From NCBI RefSeq assembly GCF_002813375.1, contig NZ_PHUJ01000003.1, forward strand, positions 310,001-374,000: a stretch of DNA of 64,000 bases, read 5' to 3'. A program made the translations under genes and the position numbers. The notes under the pieces are model-generated. The model saw only the letters and a program-made list of their open reading frames with translations. It searched no databases and was not told the DNA's origin. This stretch comes from Pseudonocardia alni. Its GTDB lineage: Bacteria; Actinomycetota; Actinomycetes; Mycobacteriales; Pseudonocardiaceae. This document shows, in pieces, positions 41,704-49,541 of this stretch; the first letter of the stretch is position 1, and the number at the start of each line of letters is the position of its first letter.

Positions 41704-42824
41704 GGATCGGCATCGTCTGCCCGTACTCCCTCGACGTCGCCGGGGGCGTGCAGCGCCACGTCCTGGACCTGGCCGCCGCGCTGCGCACGCTCGGGCACAC
41801 GGTCGAGGTCCTGGCCCCGACGACCGGCACCGCGCCCGAGTTCGTCACCCCGGCCGGGCGGGCCGTCGGCGTCCCCTACAACGGCTCCGTCGCCCGCGTC
41901 GCGTTCGGCCCGCTGACCCGCCACCGCACCCGGCGCTGGCTCGCCGCGCACGACTTCGACGTGCTGCACGTCCACGAGCCCACGACCCCGTCGGTGTCGG
42001 CGCTCGCGCTGCTCGACGCCCGCGGACCGGTCGTCGCGACCTTCCACACCTCCACCGAGCGGTCCCGGGCCCTCGCCGCGTTCGGACCCGTGGCGCGCCC
42101 CCTGCTGGAGCGGGTCACGGCGCGGATCGCGGTGTCGGCGACCGCCCGCCGGGTCCAGGTCGAGCACCTGGGCGGGGACGCCACCGAGATCCCCAACGGC
42201 GTCGACCTCGCCCGGTTCGCCCACGGGCCGGCACTGGACCTGCCGCCCGCCGTGCGGGTCGGCTACGTCGGTCGCTTCGACGAGCCCCGCAAGGGCATGC
42301 CGGTGCTGCTGGCCGCGCTGCGCCGGGTCGTCGCCGACCGCCCGGACGTGCGGTTGCTCGTCGTCGGCCGCGGCGACGGCGACCGGCTGCGGCGCGCCGC
42401 GGGACCGGGCCTGGCGGGCCGGATCGACCTGCTCGGGCCGGTCGACGAGGCGACCAAGGCCGCCGCGCTGCGCTCGGTCGCGGTGTTCTGCGCACCGCAC
42501 CGCGGCGGGGAGAGCTTCGGGATGGTGCTGACCGAGGCCATGGCCGCGGGCGCCCCGGTGCTGGCCGCGGACCTCGAGTCCTTCCGTGCCGTGCTCGACG
42601 ACGGCCGCGCCGGTGCACTGTTCCCACCCGGCGACGCTGCCGCCCTGGCCGCCGCGCTCACCCGCCTGCTCGACGACGGGACCGCCCGCGCCCGGCTCGC
42701 CGCCGCCGGGCGGGACCGGGCGCGGCGCTACGACTGGCCGGTCGTGGCCTCCGACGTGCTGCGCGTGTACCGGGCCGCGATCGCCGGCGCGCCACGGCCG
42801 CTCGTGCGCGGGGGCGCGCGGTGA
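41700..42824 (+). CDS. pimA: Phosphatidylinositol alpha-mannosyltransferase
   Basis: 374 residues from ATG 41700. GT4 glycosyltransferase: MRIGIVCPYSLDVAGGVQRHVLDLAAALRTLGHTVEVLAP (residues 1-40) with the GGVQ acceptor loop, DVLHVHEPTTPSVSALALL, ATFHTSTERS, IPNGVDLARF (about 170-179), VGYVGRFDEPRKGMPVLL with the nucleotide-sugar Arg/Lys, and CAPHRGGESFGMVLTEAMAAGAPVLAADLESFR near 272-304 holding the Glu of the EX7E motif (ESFGMVLTE). Transfers the first mannose from GDP-mannose to phosphatidylinositol at the inner face of the membrane. Coupled to patA by ATGA. Confidence 0.95.
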   Translation: MRIGIVCPYSLDVAGGVQRHVLDLAAALRTLGHTVEVLAPTTGTAPEFVTPAGRAVGVPYNGSVARVAFGPLTRHRTRRWLAAHDFDVLHVHEPTTPSVSALALLDARGPVVATFHTSTERSRALAAFGPVARPLLERVTARIAVSATARRVQVEHLGGDATEIPNGVDLARFAHGPALDLPPAVRVGYVGRFDEPRKGMPVLLAALRRVVADRPDVRLLVVGRGDGDRLRRAAGPGLAGRIDLLGPVDEATKAAALRSVAVFCAPHRGGESFGMVLTEAMAAGAPVLAADLESFRAVLDDGRAGALFPPGDAAALAAALTRLLDDGTARARLAAAGRDRARRYDWPVVASDVLRVYRAAIAGAPRPLVRGGAR

Positions 42825-43408
42825 GCACGGCCGTCGTCGCCGGGGGAGTGGTCCTCGCGACGCTGCTGGTGGCGGCTCTCACCCTGTGGTGCGTGACACG
42901 GGTCCGACGCCTGCACCGGCTGCATGTGCGGGTCGACGCCGCCCGGGCCGGGCTCGCCGCGGCGCTGGACTCCCGGGCCCGGGTCGCGCTCGCCCTCGCC
43001 GACGCCCTCGGCCCCGCCGCACCGCCGGACCTGCGCCGGGCCGCCGATGCCGCGCTGGCACTGCCCGCTCCGGCCCCGGACGGCCGGGACCCGGCCGGGA
43101 GCCGCGCCGCCCGCGAGGCCGCGGAGAACGCTCTGACCAGGCAGCTCGCCGTCGTCGGGCGGGGGTCGGCCCGGTCGGGGCCCTGCGATGACCTCGCCGA
43201 TGCCGAGGCACTGGTCGTGCTGGCCCGCCGGGTGCACAACGACGCCGTCCGCGACACCCGTGCCCTGCGGTCGCGGCGGCTGGTGCGGCTGCTGCGGCTG
43301 CACGGCACCGCACCGGAGCCGGTGTACTTCGAGATCGCCGATCCGGAACCGCCGCGTTCACCTGCGCGACCTCACGTAGAATCGCCACGCAGTCCGACCG
43401 TCATGTGA
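42821..43408 (+). CDS. LemA-like membrane protein of the PIM locus
   Basis: 195 residues from GTG 42821. One N-terminal membrane segment ([21 protein letters not shown]) is followed by a helical domain with [34 protein letters not shown] and [40 protein letters not shown]; the last part is the LemA-type RRxxNDAVRDxN...FEIxD signature. In M. tuberculosis the gene after pimA (Rv2609c) is a longer protein of this kind with a Nudix domain; no Nudix box (GX5EX7REUXEEXGU) is visible here. Function unknown; 4-nt overlap with pimA and 16 bp before pdxS, so it is in the same operon. Confidence 0.82.
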   Translation: MSTAVVAGGVVLATLLVAALTLWCVTRVRRLHRLHVRVDAARAGLAAALDSRARVALALADALGPAAPPDLRRAADAALALPAPAPDGRDPAGSRAAREAAENALTRQLAVVGRGSARSGPCDDLADAEALVVLARRVHNDAVRDTRALRSRRLVRLLRLHGTAPEPVYFEIADPEPPRSPARPHVESPRSPTVM

Positions 43409-43424
43409 GGAGCTCCGATCACCC

Positions 43425-44342
43425 GTGTCCGCAGCTGAGAACACCCCCGACACCGCCGGTCCGCAGCACGGCACCGCGCGGGTGAAGCGCGGGATGGCCG
43501 AGATGCTGAAGGGCGGCGTGATCATGGACGTCGTCACCCCGGATCAGGCCAAGATCGCCGAGGACGCCGGGGCCGTCGCCGTCATGGCCCTGGAGCGCGT
43601 CCCGGCCGACATCCGTGCCAACGGCGGCGTGGCCCGCATGTCGGACCCGGACATGATCACCGGCATCGTCGAGGCCGTGTCCATCCCGGTCATGGCGAAG
43701 GCCCGCATCGGCCACTTCGTCGAGGCCCGGGTCCTGCAGTCCCTCGGCGTCGACTACATCGACGAGTCCGAGGTGCTGACCCCGGCCGACGAGGCCCACC
43801 ACATCGACAAGTGGAGCTTCACCGCCCCGTTCGTCTGCGGTGCCACCAACCTCGGTGAGGCCCTGCGCCGCATCTCCGAGGGTGCGGCGATGATCCGCTC
43901 GAAGGGTGAGGCCGGCACCGGCAACGTCGTCGAGGCCACCCGGCACATGCGCTCGATCCGCGCCGAGATCGGCCGGCTCGCCTCGCTCGACGCCGCCGAG
44001 CTCTACATCGCGGCCAAGGAGCTGCGCGCCCCGGTCGAGCTGGTCGCGGAGGTGGCCCGCACCGGGAAGCTGCCGGTCGTGCTGTTCACCGCCGGTGGCA
44101 TCGCGACCCCGGCCGACGCCGCGATGATGATGCAGCTCGGCGCCGAGGGCGTGTTCGTCGGCTCCGGCATCTTCAAGTCCGGCGACCCGGCGCAGCGCGC
44201 GTCGGCGATCGTGAAGGCCACGACCTTCCACGACGACCCCGAGATGATCGCCAAGGTCTCCCGCGGTCTCGGCGAGGCCATGGTCGGCATCAACATCGCG
44301 GACATCCCCGAGGAGCAGCGCTACGCCGCTCGCGGCTGGTAA
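43425..44342 (+). CDS. pdxS: Pyridoxal 5'-phosphate synthase subunit PdxS
   Basis: 305 residues. The (beta/alpha)8 PLP synthase: Asp35 in [10 protein letters not shown], Lys92 in [33 protein letters not shown] (starting near 88) forming the first Schiff base, Lys160 in [15 protein letters not shown], and [27 protein letters not shown] binding phosphate. It condenses ribose 5-phosphate, glyceraldehyde 3-phosphate and ammonia to PLP; the ammonia comes from PdxT, encoded 14.6 kb away at 58.9 kb instead of next to it. Followed by a strong hairpin terminator, which ends the PIM-pdxS operon. Confidence 0.97.
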   Translation: MSAAENTPDTAGPQHGTARVKRGMAEMLKGGVIMDVVTPDQAKIAEDAGAVAVMALERVPADIRANGGVARMSDPDMITGIVEAVSIPVMAKARIGHFVEARVLQSLGVDYIDESEVLTPADEAHHIDKWSFTAPFVCGATNLGEALRRISEGAAMIRSKGEAGTGNVVEATRHMRSIRAEIGRLASLDAAELYIAAKELRAPVELVAEVARTGKLPVVLFTAGGIATPADAAMMMQLGAEGVFVGSGIFKSGDPAQRASAIVKATTFHDDPEMIAKVSRGLGEAMVGINIADIPEEQRYAARGW

Positions 44343-44362
44343 GCCCCCCCGGCTCCGCCCCG

Positions 44363-44399
44363 AGAGCCCCGTCCGGCACCCCGCCGGACGGGGCTCTCG
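44363..44399. terminator. Strong hairpin terminator after pdxS
   Basis: GAGAGCCCCGTCCGGC and its exact reverse complement form a 16-bp stem around ACCCC, 20 bp after the pdxS stop. Followed by TCGTCGTTCCC. Factor-independent in form although without a long T-run. Confidence 0.8.
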
Positions 44400-44417
44400 T
44401 CGTTCCCGGCCCCGCTG

Positions 44418-44481
44418 CCGCACAGGTTCCGTACGCGCCGCACGGGTCCGGACCCGTGCGGCGCGTACGGAACCCGTGCGG
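44418..44481. repeat. 64-bp near-perfect palindrome
   Basis: Two 32-nt arms without any spacer, matching at 31 of 32 positions (A at 44424 breaks the symmetry). The centre is CGGGTCCGGACCCG; the arms also contain two CCGCAC.GGT units as internal direct repeats and CCGTACGC/GCGTACGG. It can extrude as a cruciform or form a long RNA hairpin. Placed 76 bp after pdxS, behind the normal terminator. Confidence 0.75.
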
Positions 44482-44681
44482 CGGGGGACGGGACCGGGTA
44501 CGGGCCACGGTCCGGTGACCCGATCGGTCCCTCGGACGCGTGGGGTGTCCGTTCCGGCCACGTTCTGCGGTCGCTCGGTGGAGGGGTTGCCTACTCGATG
44601 TGGTGACACAGGTGCTCGTGGTGACTCTGTGGCATCTAGCGTTCCGTGGGGATCAGGAGACCACTGTTGCGGAGGAGCCTG
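44482..44681. promoter_or_regulatory. Upstream region of the GH16 gene
   Basis: About 200 bp with lower GC than its surroundings. GGAGGAG at 44671-44677 is the ribosome binding site for ATG 44682. No clear operator; a promoter is expected in 44590-44645 but I cannot define its boxes confidently. Confidence 0.4.
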
Positions 44682-46346
44682 ATGGGACGCTCTGTGAGAG
44701 TCGTGGCGATCGCCGCCGCGATGTTGATCAGCTTTCCGGCTGCGGCGTTCGCGGACACGGGGGACGGCCGACCGGGCGCGACGACGACCGCGGACTGCCC
44801 CACGACGGGTACCGCCCCGGGTGGGGGAGTCGGTTCGGGTGGTCCGGCCACCGGTGGTGACGGACGCGCCGGGTCGGGGAAGCCCGGCGCCTCCGCCGCC
44901 CCCGGGGCGGCCGGGCCCGAGGGGGACGGGCCGGGGGGCGATGACGGCGGCGCGGGCGGCGACGACTCCGGCTCCGGCGGCCACGGGGGATCGTCGGGAT
45001 CGGGCGGCTCGGGGAACGACGCCGGGTCCGGTTCGGGTGACGACCGTGGCTCCGGCTCCGCCCAGGGCTCGGGTTCCGGTGGGGACTCCGGCGACACGAC
45101 ATCGGGCGCGGGCGACTCCGGCACCGGCGACAAGAAGCAGGACTCCGCCGATGACCGGAAGCCGGGCGGAGACCAGGGTTCCGGCGACGACCACGGCTCG
45201 GGCGGGGATCAGGGTTCCGGCGACGACACGGCCCCCGACACGGGCTCGGGCGACGACACGACTTCGGGCGACGACACGACTTCGGGCGAGGACGGCGCTC
45301 CGAGCGGCGACCGCGGTCCGGCCGGCGACCAGGGCGGTCCGGCCGGCGACCGGGGCGGCTCGGCCGGCGACCAGGCCGGCGCCCCGGGATCACCCGCTGA
45401 CACGACCTCGGCGAACGCGACCCCGGGCACCGCGCCCGGTGGCGCCGCGACCACCCCGGCCGACGAACCGGCCCCCGGTGCGACCCCCGCCCCCGTGGAC
45501 TGCACCGCCGGCGCAGCCCCGGCAGCCCCGGCAGCCCCGGCGGCCCCGTCCTACCCGGGCGCGGCGACCACCGCCGCCGTCGCGCACGGCTGGGGCGAGC
45601 CCACCAAGGTCGACGACTTCGACGGCGACGCCCTCACGGGCTGGAGCCCCTACGACGGACCCGGCCACGGCGGGGAGGGGAAGCGGTCCCCGTCGGCGAT
45701 CTCGGTCAAGGACGGTCTGCTCACCATCGACGGCGACGCCGACGGCACCACCGGCGGCATGGCCTGGTCCGACGGCAGCCAGAAGTACGGCCGCTGGGAG
45801 GGCCGGGTGCGGGCGCCCGCGTCGGACCCGTCGTACAACGCGTTGCTGCTGCTCTGGCCCACTGCCGAGAACTTCCCGGTCGGCGGTGAGATCGACTTCA
45901 TGGAGATGACCGACCACACCCGGCAGAAGACCAACCTGTTCCTGCACTACGGCGAGGACAACTCCCAGGTCCAGGGTTCGGTCGACATCGACGCGACCCA
46001 GTGGCACAACTGGGCGGTCGAGTGGACGCCGAAGGGTGTGACCGCCTTCGTCGACGGCAAGCAGTGGTGGCACACCGACGACACGTCGGTCCTGCCGCCC
46101 GGGCCGATGCACCTGACGATCCAGCTCGACTGGTTCCCCAAGGGCGGCGGCGCCGTGAAGCCCTCGGAGATGCAGGTCGACTGGGTCCGCCAGTACGCCC
46201 TGCCCGAGTCCGAGAAGGGCGGCGACGACTCCGGCGACGCGGGGGGCAACGACGAGGGGCTCCTCGACGGACTGCTGCACCGCATCACCGAGGGCGGTCC
46301 GGACCGGGAGCCCGGCTCGGCGACCCGCGGGGCGAGCGGTACCTGA
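44682..46346 (+). CDS. Secreted glycoside hydrolase family 16 protein with acidic Gly/Ser/Asp linker
   Basis: 554 residues. A Sec signal peptide MGRSVRVVAIAAAMLISFPAAAFAD (cleavage after about residue 24) precedes some 250 residues rich in Gly, Ser, Asp and Pro with repeats such as GDQGSGDD, DDTTSGDDTTSG and GDRGGSAGDQ. The catalytic domain runs from about residue 305 to 505: WGEPTKVDDFDG, YGRWEGRVRAP, LLLLWP, the GH16 catalytic motif GGEIDFMEM (ExDxxE) near 405-413, WHNWAVEWTPKGVTAFVDGKQWW, and MQVDWVRQY at the end. It probably cleaves a beta-glucan outside the cell. ATG 44682 is preferred over GTG 44646 for its strong RBS and signal peptide. Its stop is directly adjacent to that of the convergent XRE-cupin gene. 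Confidence 0.92.
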   Translation: MGRSVRVVAIAAAMLISFPAAAFADTGDGRPGATTTADCPTTGTAPGGGVGSGGPATGGDGRAGSGKPGASAAPGAAGPEGDGPGGDDGGAGGDDSGSGGHGGSSGSGGSGNDAGSGSGDDRGSGSAQGSGSGGDSGDTTSGAGDSGTGDKKQDSADDRKPGGDQGSGDDHGSGGDQGSGDDTAPDTGSGDDTTSGDDTTSGEDGAPSGDRGPAGDQGGPAGDRGGSAGDQAGAPGSPADTTSANATPGTAPGGAATTPADEPAPGATPAPVDCTAGAAPAAPAAPAAPSYPGAATTAAVAHGWGEPTKVDDFDGDALTGWSPYDGPGHGGEGKRSPSAISVKDGLLTIDGDADGTTGGMAWSDGSQKYGRWEGRVRAPASDPSYNALLLLWPTAENFPVGGEIDFMEMTDHTRQKTNLFLHYGEDNSQVQGSVDIDATQWHNWAVEWTPKGVTAFVDGKQWWHTDDTSVLPPGPMHLTIQLDWFPKGGGAVKPSEMQVDWVRQYALPESEKGGDDSGDAGGNDEGLLDGLLHRITEGGPDREPGSATRGASGT

Positions 46347-46907
46347 TCAGCGGTACTCCATGACCATCACCGCGGTCGCGCCCGGGGTGAGCGCGCGGTA
46401 GGAGTGCGGGCGGTCGGCCGGGAACGTCAGATGGTCCCCCGGGTCCAGCTCGACCTCCTCGCCCTCCGGCCCGATCACCCACCGGCCCGCCGACACCACC
46501 ACGTGCTCGACGGTGCCGGGGGAGTGCGCGTCGGCGGCCCGGGGCGGCCCCGGCTCGCAGGTGGCCAGGTGCAGGTCGCGGCGCGCCCCCGGCGGGCACG
46601 GGGACAGCAGTGCTCCGGTGTAGGCGGCCTCCTCCGACCGGATCGCGGGACGGTCGGCGAACCGCACCACCCGCACCGGCGACGACGGCGGCTCCACCAG
46701 CGCGCCGAACGGGACCCCGGCGACGACCGCGATCGCCCAGAGCGTCTCCACACTCGGGTTGCCGGTCCCCGCCTCCAGCTGCGACAACGTCGACTTCGCG
46801 ATGCCCGCCCGGCGGGCGAGCTCGGCCGAGGAGATGCCGAGGCGCTCCCGTTCCCGGCGGATGGCCGCCGCGATCGTTGCGAGCGGTGGCTCAGGCGTTC
46901 GATTCAT
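46347..46907 (-). CDS. XRE family regulator with C-terminal cupin domain
   Basis: 186 residues. The HTH is IAAAIRRERERLGISSAELARRAGIAKSTLSQLEAGTGNPSVETLWAIAVVAGVPFGALVE (residues 12-72), the XRE/HipB type; the cupin_2 domain follows with HSPGTVEHVVVSAGRWVIGPEGEEVELDPGDHLTFPADRPHSYRAL near residues 128-172 as small-molecule sensor. Such regulators often control exporters encoded beside them; here azlCD is divergent, 54 bp away, and a 36-bp palindrome lies over the azlC start. It therefore most likely represses azlCD until an amino acid or related ligand binds. Confidence 0.92.
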   Translation of the reverse strand: MNRTPEPPLATIAAAIRRERERLGISSAELARRAGIAKSTLSQLEAGTGNPSVETLWAIAVVAGVPFGALVEPPSSPVRVVRFADRPAIRSEEAAYTGALLSPCPPGARRDLHLATCEPGPPRAADAHSPGTVEHVVVSAGRWVIGPEGEEVELDPGDHLTFPADRPHSYRALTPGATAVMVMEYR

Positions 46908-46945
46908 CGGTCTCCTCGTTCGACTTGACGAACACAGCCGCTGTT

Positions 46946-46981
46946 GTTCACTGTATCGGGCATGCGTTCGATACAGCGAAC
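46946..46981. promoter_or_regulatory. Operator-like palindrome over the azlC start
   Basis: GTTCACTGTATCG (46946-46958) and CGATACAGCGAAC (46969-46981) are inverted repeats matching at 12 of 13 positions around a 10-bp spacer that includes part of the azlC ATG region. An additional GTTCG-ACTTGA-CGAAC repeat lies at 46919-46934, next to TTGACG (46925-46930), a likely -35. Binding by the divergent XRE-cupin protein would block azlC transcription or translation start. Confidence 0.65.
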
Positions 46982-47639
46982 GACCCGCGGGGACGTCCGC
47001 GACGCCGTCACCATCTCGGTGGCCGTCGCGGTCGTCGGGGTCTCCTTCGGCGCGCTCGCGCCGGCCGCCGGGTTGTCCCCGGCCATGACGATGGCGATGT
47101 CGCTGCTCGCGTTCGCGGGCGGCGCCCAGCTGCTCGTCACCGGAGTGCTGGCCGCCGGGGGCGGTGTGTGGGCCGCCGTCGCCGCGGGGCTGGTGCTCAA
47201 TCTGCGGCACCTGCCGTTCGGCCTGGCCCTGGCCCGTCACCTGGGCGGCGGCTGGGCACGGCTGCCCGCGGCGCACGTCGTCACCGACGAGTCGACGGCG
47301 TTCGTCCTGGCCCGTACCGACGTCCCCGGGCGGGGATGGCGCGCGTTCCGCATCCTCGGCGTCGCGAAGTACCTCTGCTGGCAGCTCGGCACCGCGGCCG
47401 GTCTGGTGCTCGGGGCGAGCGTCCCTGACCCGGCCGCGTTCGGGCTCGACGCCGCCTTCCCAGCCGCGCTGCTGGCCATGCTCGTCCCGATGCTGCGCCG
47501 GGTCGACGCCCGTCGGGTCGGCGCGGCCGCCGCCACCCTGTCGCTGGCCTGCTCGCCGTTCCTGCCCGCGGGCCTGCCCGTGCTGGCCGGTCTGCTCGGC
47601 GTCGGGGCGGCCGGCCGGACCACGGGGGAGCAGCCGTGA
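46962..47639 (+). CDS. azlC: AzlC family branched-chain amino acid exporter, large subunit
   Basis: 225 residues from ATG 46962. AzlC/BrnF family: ISVAVAVVGVSFGALAPAAGLSPAMTMAMSLLAFAGGAQLLVTGVLAAGG (residues 24-73) with the conserved SFGxxAxxxGLsxxxA...FAGxxQ pattern, and LNLRHLPFGLALARHL near 85-100. Several membrane segments follow. Together with the small subunit AzlD it exports branched-chain amino acids (BrnFE of Corynebacterium) and possibly analogues. An operator-like palindrome overlaps its start codon, so the mRNA is probably leaderless or nearly so. Confidence 0.92.
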   Translation: MRSIQRTTRGDVRDAVTISVAVAVVGVSFGALAPAAGLSPAMTMAMSLLAFAGGAQLLVTGVLAAGGGVWAAVAAGLVLNLRHLPFGLALARHLGGGWARLPAAHVVTDESTAFVLARTDVPGRGWRAFRILGVAKYLCWQLGTAAGLVLGASVPDPAAFGLDAAFPAALLAMLVPMLRRVDARRVGAAAATLSLACSPFLPAGLPVLAGLLGVGAAGRTTGEQP

Positions 47640-47944
47640 CCGTCGCCGCGCTGCTCGTCCTCGCCGGCGGGACCTACCTCATGCGGCTGCTGCCGCTGGT
47701 CCTGCACGACCGGGTCGCCCTGTCCCCGCGCACCGTGCGCCTGGTCGAGCTGGGCGCGGTCGGGCTGCTCGTCGCGCTCGTCGCGACCGGCACCTGGTTC
47801 GAGGGGGCCGGGTTCGCCGGCTGGGCCCGCCCGGCCGGGGTCGCCGTGGCCGCCGGTGCGCTGCTGCTCCGGGTGCCGTTCGTGCTGGTCGTCGTCCTCG
47901 CCGCGGCGACGACGGCCGGGCTGCGGCTGGCCGGGATCGCCTGA
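47636..47944 (+). CDS. azlD: AzlD family branched-chain amino acid exporter, small subunit
   Basis: 102 residues from GTG 47636, overlapping azlC by 4 nt. Three to four membrane segments; LLVLAGGTYLMRLLPLVLHDRVALSPRTVRLVELGAVGLLVALVATG (residues about 6-52) carries the AzlD-typical TYxxRxxP motif with the conserved Arg. Completes the two-subunit exporter with AzlC. Confidence 0.9.
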   Translation: MTVAALLVLAGGTYLMRLLPLVLHDRVALSPRTVRLVELGAVGLLVALVATGTWFEGAGFAGWARPAGVAVAAGALLLRVPFVLVVVLAAATTAGLRLAGIA

Positions 47945-47997
47945 GCCGGTCGTCACCCCGGCGCGCGCCCCGCGCCGGGGACCGCGAGGATCGACCC

Positions 47998-49461
47998 ATG
48001 CACGTGCTCGTCCTCGGCGCCACCGGCTACGTCGGCTCCCGGCTCGTCCCGCGCCTGCTCGACGCCGGCCACGACGTCCGGGTCCTCGCCCGCACCCCGG
48101 GCAAGCTGGCCGCGCACCCGTGGGGCGACCGGGTCGACGCGGTCCGTGGCGACGCCCGGGACCCGGCCGACGTGCGCCGGGCCTGCGAGGATGTCGACGC
48201 CGTCGTCCACCTGGTGCACGCCATGGACGGCCCCGGCTACGCCGACCGCGACCGCACCGCCGCGCATGCGCTGGCCGACGGCGCCGCCGCGGCCGGTGTA
48301 CGCCGCATCGTCTACCTGGGCGGACTGCAGCCCGAGGCCGGCACCCGGCGGGTGTCGCAGCACCTGTCCTCGCGCCGAGAGGTCGGGGACATCCTGCTCG
48401 CCGGGCCCGTCCCGGCCGCCGTGCTGCGGGCCGGGATCGTCGTCGGCACCGGCTCGGCCAGCTTCGAGATGATCCGGCACCTCACCGAGACCGCGATGGG
48501 CGGTCCGCTGGTCCTGCCGCTGCCCGACCGCGCCTGGAACCGGATCCAACCGATCGCCGTCGACGACGTGCTGTACGACCTCGTCGGCTGCCTCGACCTG
48601 CCCGCCGGGGTGGACCGGGCGTTCGACGTCGGCGGTCCCGACGTGCACACCTACCGGTCCCTGATGAGCGAGTTCGCCGCCGAGGCAGGGCTGCTGCGGC
48701 CGTTCCCGGTGCCCGTCCCGCTGTCCGCGCCGCGGCTCACCGCCCGCGCCGTCGCCGCGCTCACCCCGGTCGGCCGCGGGCTGGCCGAGCCGCTGGTCGA
48801 GTCCATGCGGCACGACCTGGTGGCCGACCCCGACGACCTCGCGGCCCTCGACGCGCTCATCGGCACCCCGCCCGGCGGCCGGACCCCGTACCGCACGGCG
48901 GTCCGCCGCGCTCTCGACGGCGTCGGCGCGGCCGGGCCGGGGCCGTCCGACCCGCCCGGCACCGGTCCGCTGGAGTGGTCGACGACCGACAGCCGCGACG
49001 TGGCCGCTCCCGCCCGCTCCGTCTGGTCGGTGATCGAGACGCTCGGCGGCCCGCACGGCTGGTACACCGTCCCGGGCGTCGCGACGCTGACCGGCCACCT
49101 CGACGTCCTCGCCGGTGGGCCCGGTGTCGTCCCGCGCCGGCACGGCGACGGCCCGGCCCGGCTCCTCCCGGGTGAGTCCCTGGACCGCTGGACCGTCGAG
49201 ACCGTCGAACCGGGGCGGCGGCTGGTGCTGCGCGCCGCGGACCGGCTCCCCGGCGACGCCCGGCTCGAGCTGGCCGTCACCCCGACCGACCGGCTGACCA
49301 GCCGCTACACCCAGACCCTGCGGTTCACCCCACGCGGGATGGCGGGGCGGCTGGGATGGCTGGCGGCCTACCCGTCGCAGCGCTTCGTGTTCGCGGTGAT
49401 GGCGCGGACCCTCGCCGGGGTCGCCGAGACCCGCTACCGGCGCGACGTCCGCGCCCTCTGA
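47998..49461 (+). CDS. NAD(P)H-binding (SDR-like) protein with DUF2867 domain
   Basis: 487 residues. The N-terminal atypical SDR/NmrA-like Rossmann domain starts MHVLVLGATGYVGSRLVPRLLDAGHDVRVLART (GATGYVG nucleotide motif at 7-13) and continues to about residue 300 with DVDAVVHLVHAMDGPGYADRDRTAAHALADGA and RIVYLGGLQPE. The C-terminal DUF2867 domain runs from about 335 (LEWSTTDSRDVAAPARSVWSVIETLGGPHGWY) to the end and resembles SRPBCC-type proteins. Such two-domain proteins are common in actinobacteria; the substrate is unknown. 53 bp after azlD; followed by a long hairpin. Confidence 0.92.
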   Translation: MHVLVLGATGYVGSRLVPRLLDAGHDVRVLARTPGKLAAHPWGDRVDAVRGDARDPADVRRACEDVDAVVHLVHAMDGPGYADRDRTAAHALADGAAAAGVRRIVYLGGLQPEAGTRRVSQHLSSRREVGDILLAGPVPAAVLRAGIVVGTGSASFEMIRHLTETAMGGPLVLPLPDRAWNRIQPIAVDDVLYDLVGCLDLPAGVDRAFDVGGPDVHTYRSLMSEFAAEAGLLRPFPVPVPLSAPRLTARAVAALTPVGRGLAEPLVESMRHDLVADPDDLAALDALIGTPPGGRTPYRTAVRRALDGVGAAGPGPSDPPGTGPLEWSTTDSRDVAAPARSVWSVIETLGGPHGWYTVPGVATLTGHLDVLAGGPGVVPRRHGDGPARLLPGESLDRWTVETVEPGRRLVLRAADRLPGDARLELAVTPTDRLTSRYTQTLRFTPRGMAGRLGWLAAYPSQRFVFAVMARTLAGVAETRYRRDVRAL

Positions 49462-49473
49462 CCCCTCCGGGGT

Positions 49474-49526
49474 GCCCCCAGGGGAACTCTCGTAGCGCTC
49501 TAAGCCACGAGAGTTCCCCTGGGGGC
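49474..49526. repeat. Long hairpin (20-bp perfect stem) between convergent genes
   Basis: GCCCCCAGGGGAACTCTCGT (49474-49493) pairs perfectly with 49507-49526 around the 13-nt loop AGCGCTCTAAGCC. It lies between the DUF2867-type gene and the sugar importer operon and could terminate both. The central ACTCTCGT...ACGAGAGT is less GC-rich than a typical terminator of this genome. Confidence 0.7.
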
Positions 49527-49541
49527 GACGGGGGCGGCGCC

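Noticed and set aside
44343..44681. Mobile element remnant around the 64-bp palindrome
   Set aside because: No transposase frame, target-site duplication or terminal repeats beyond the palindrome itself.
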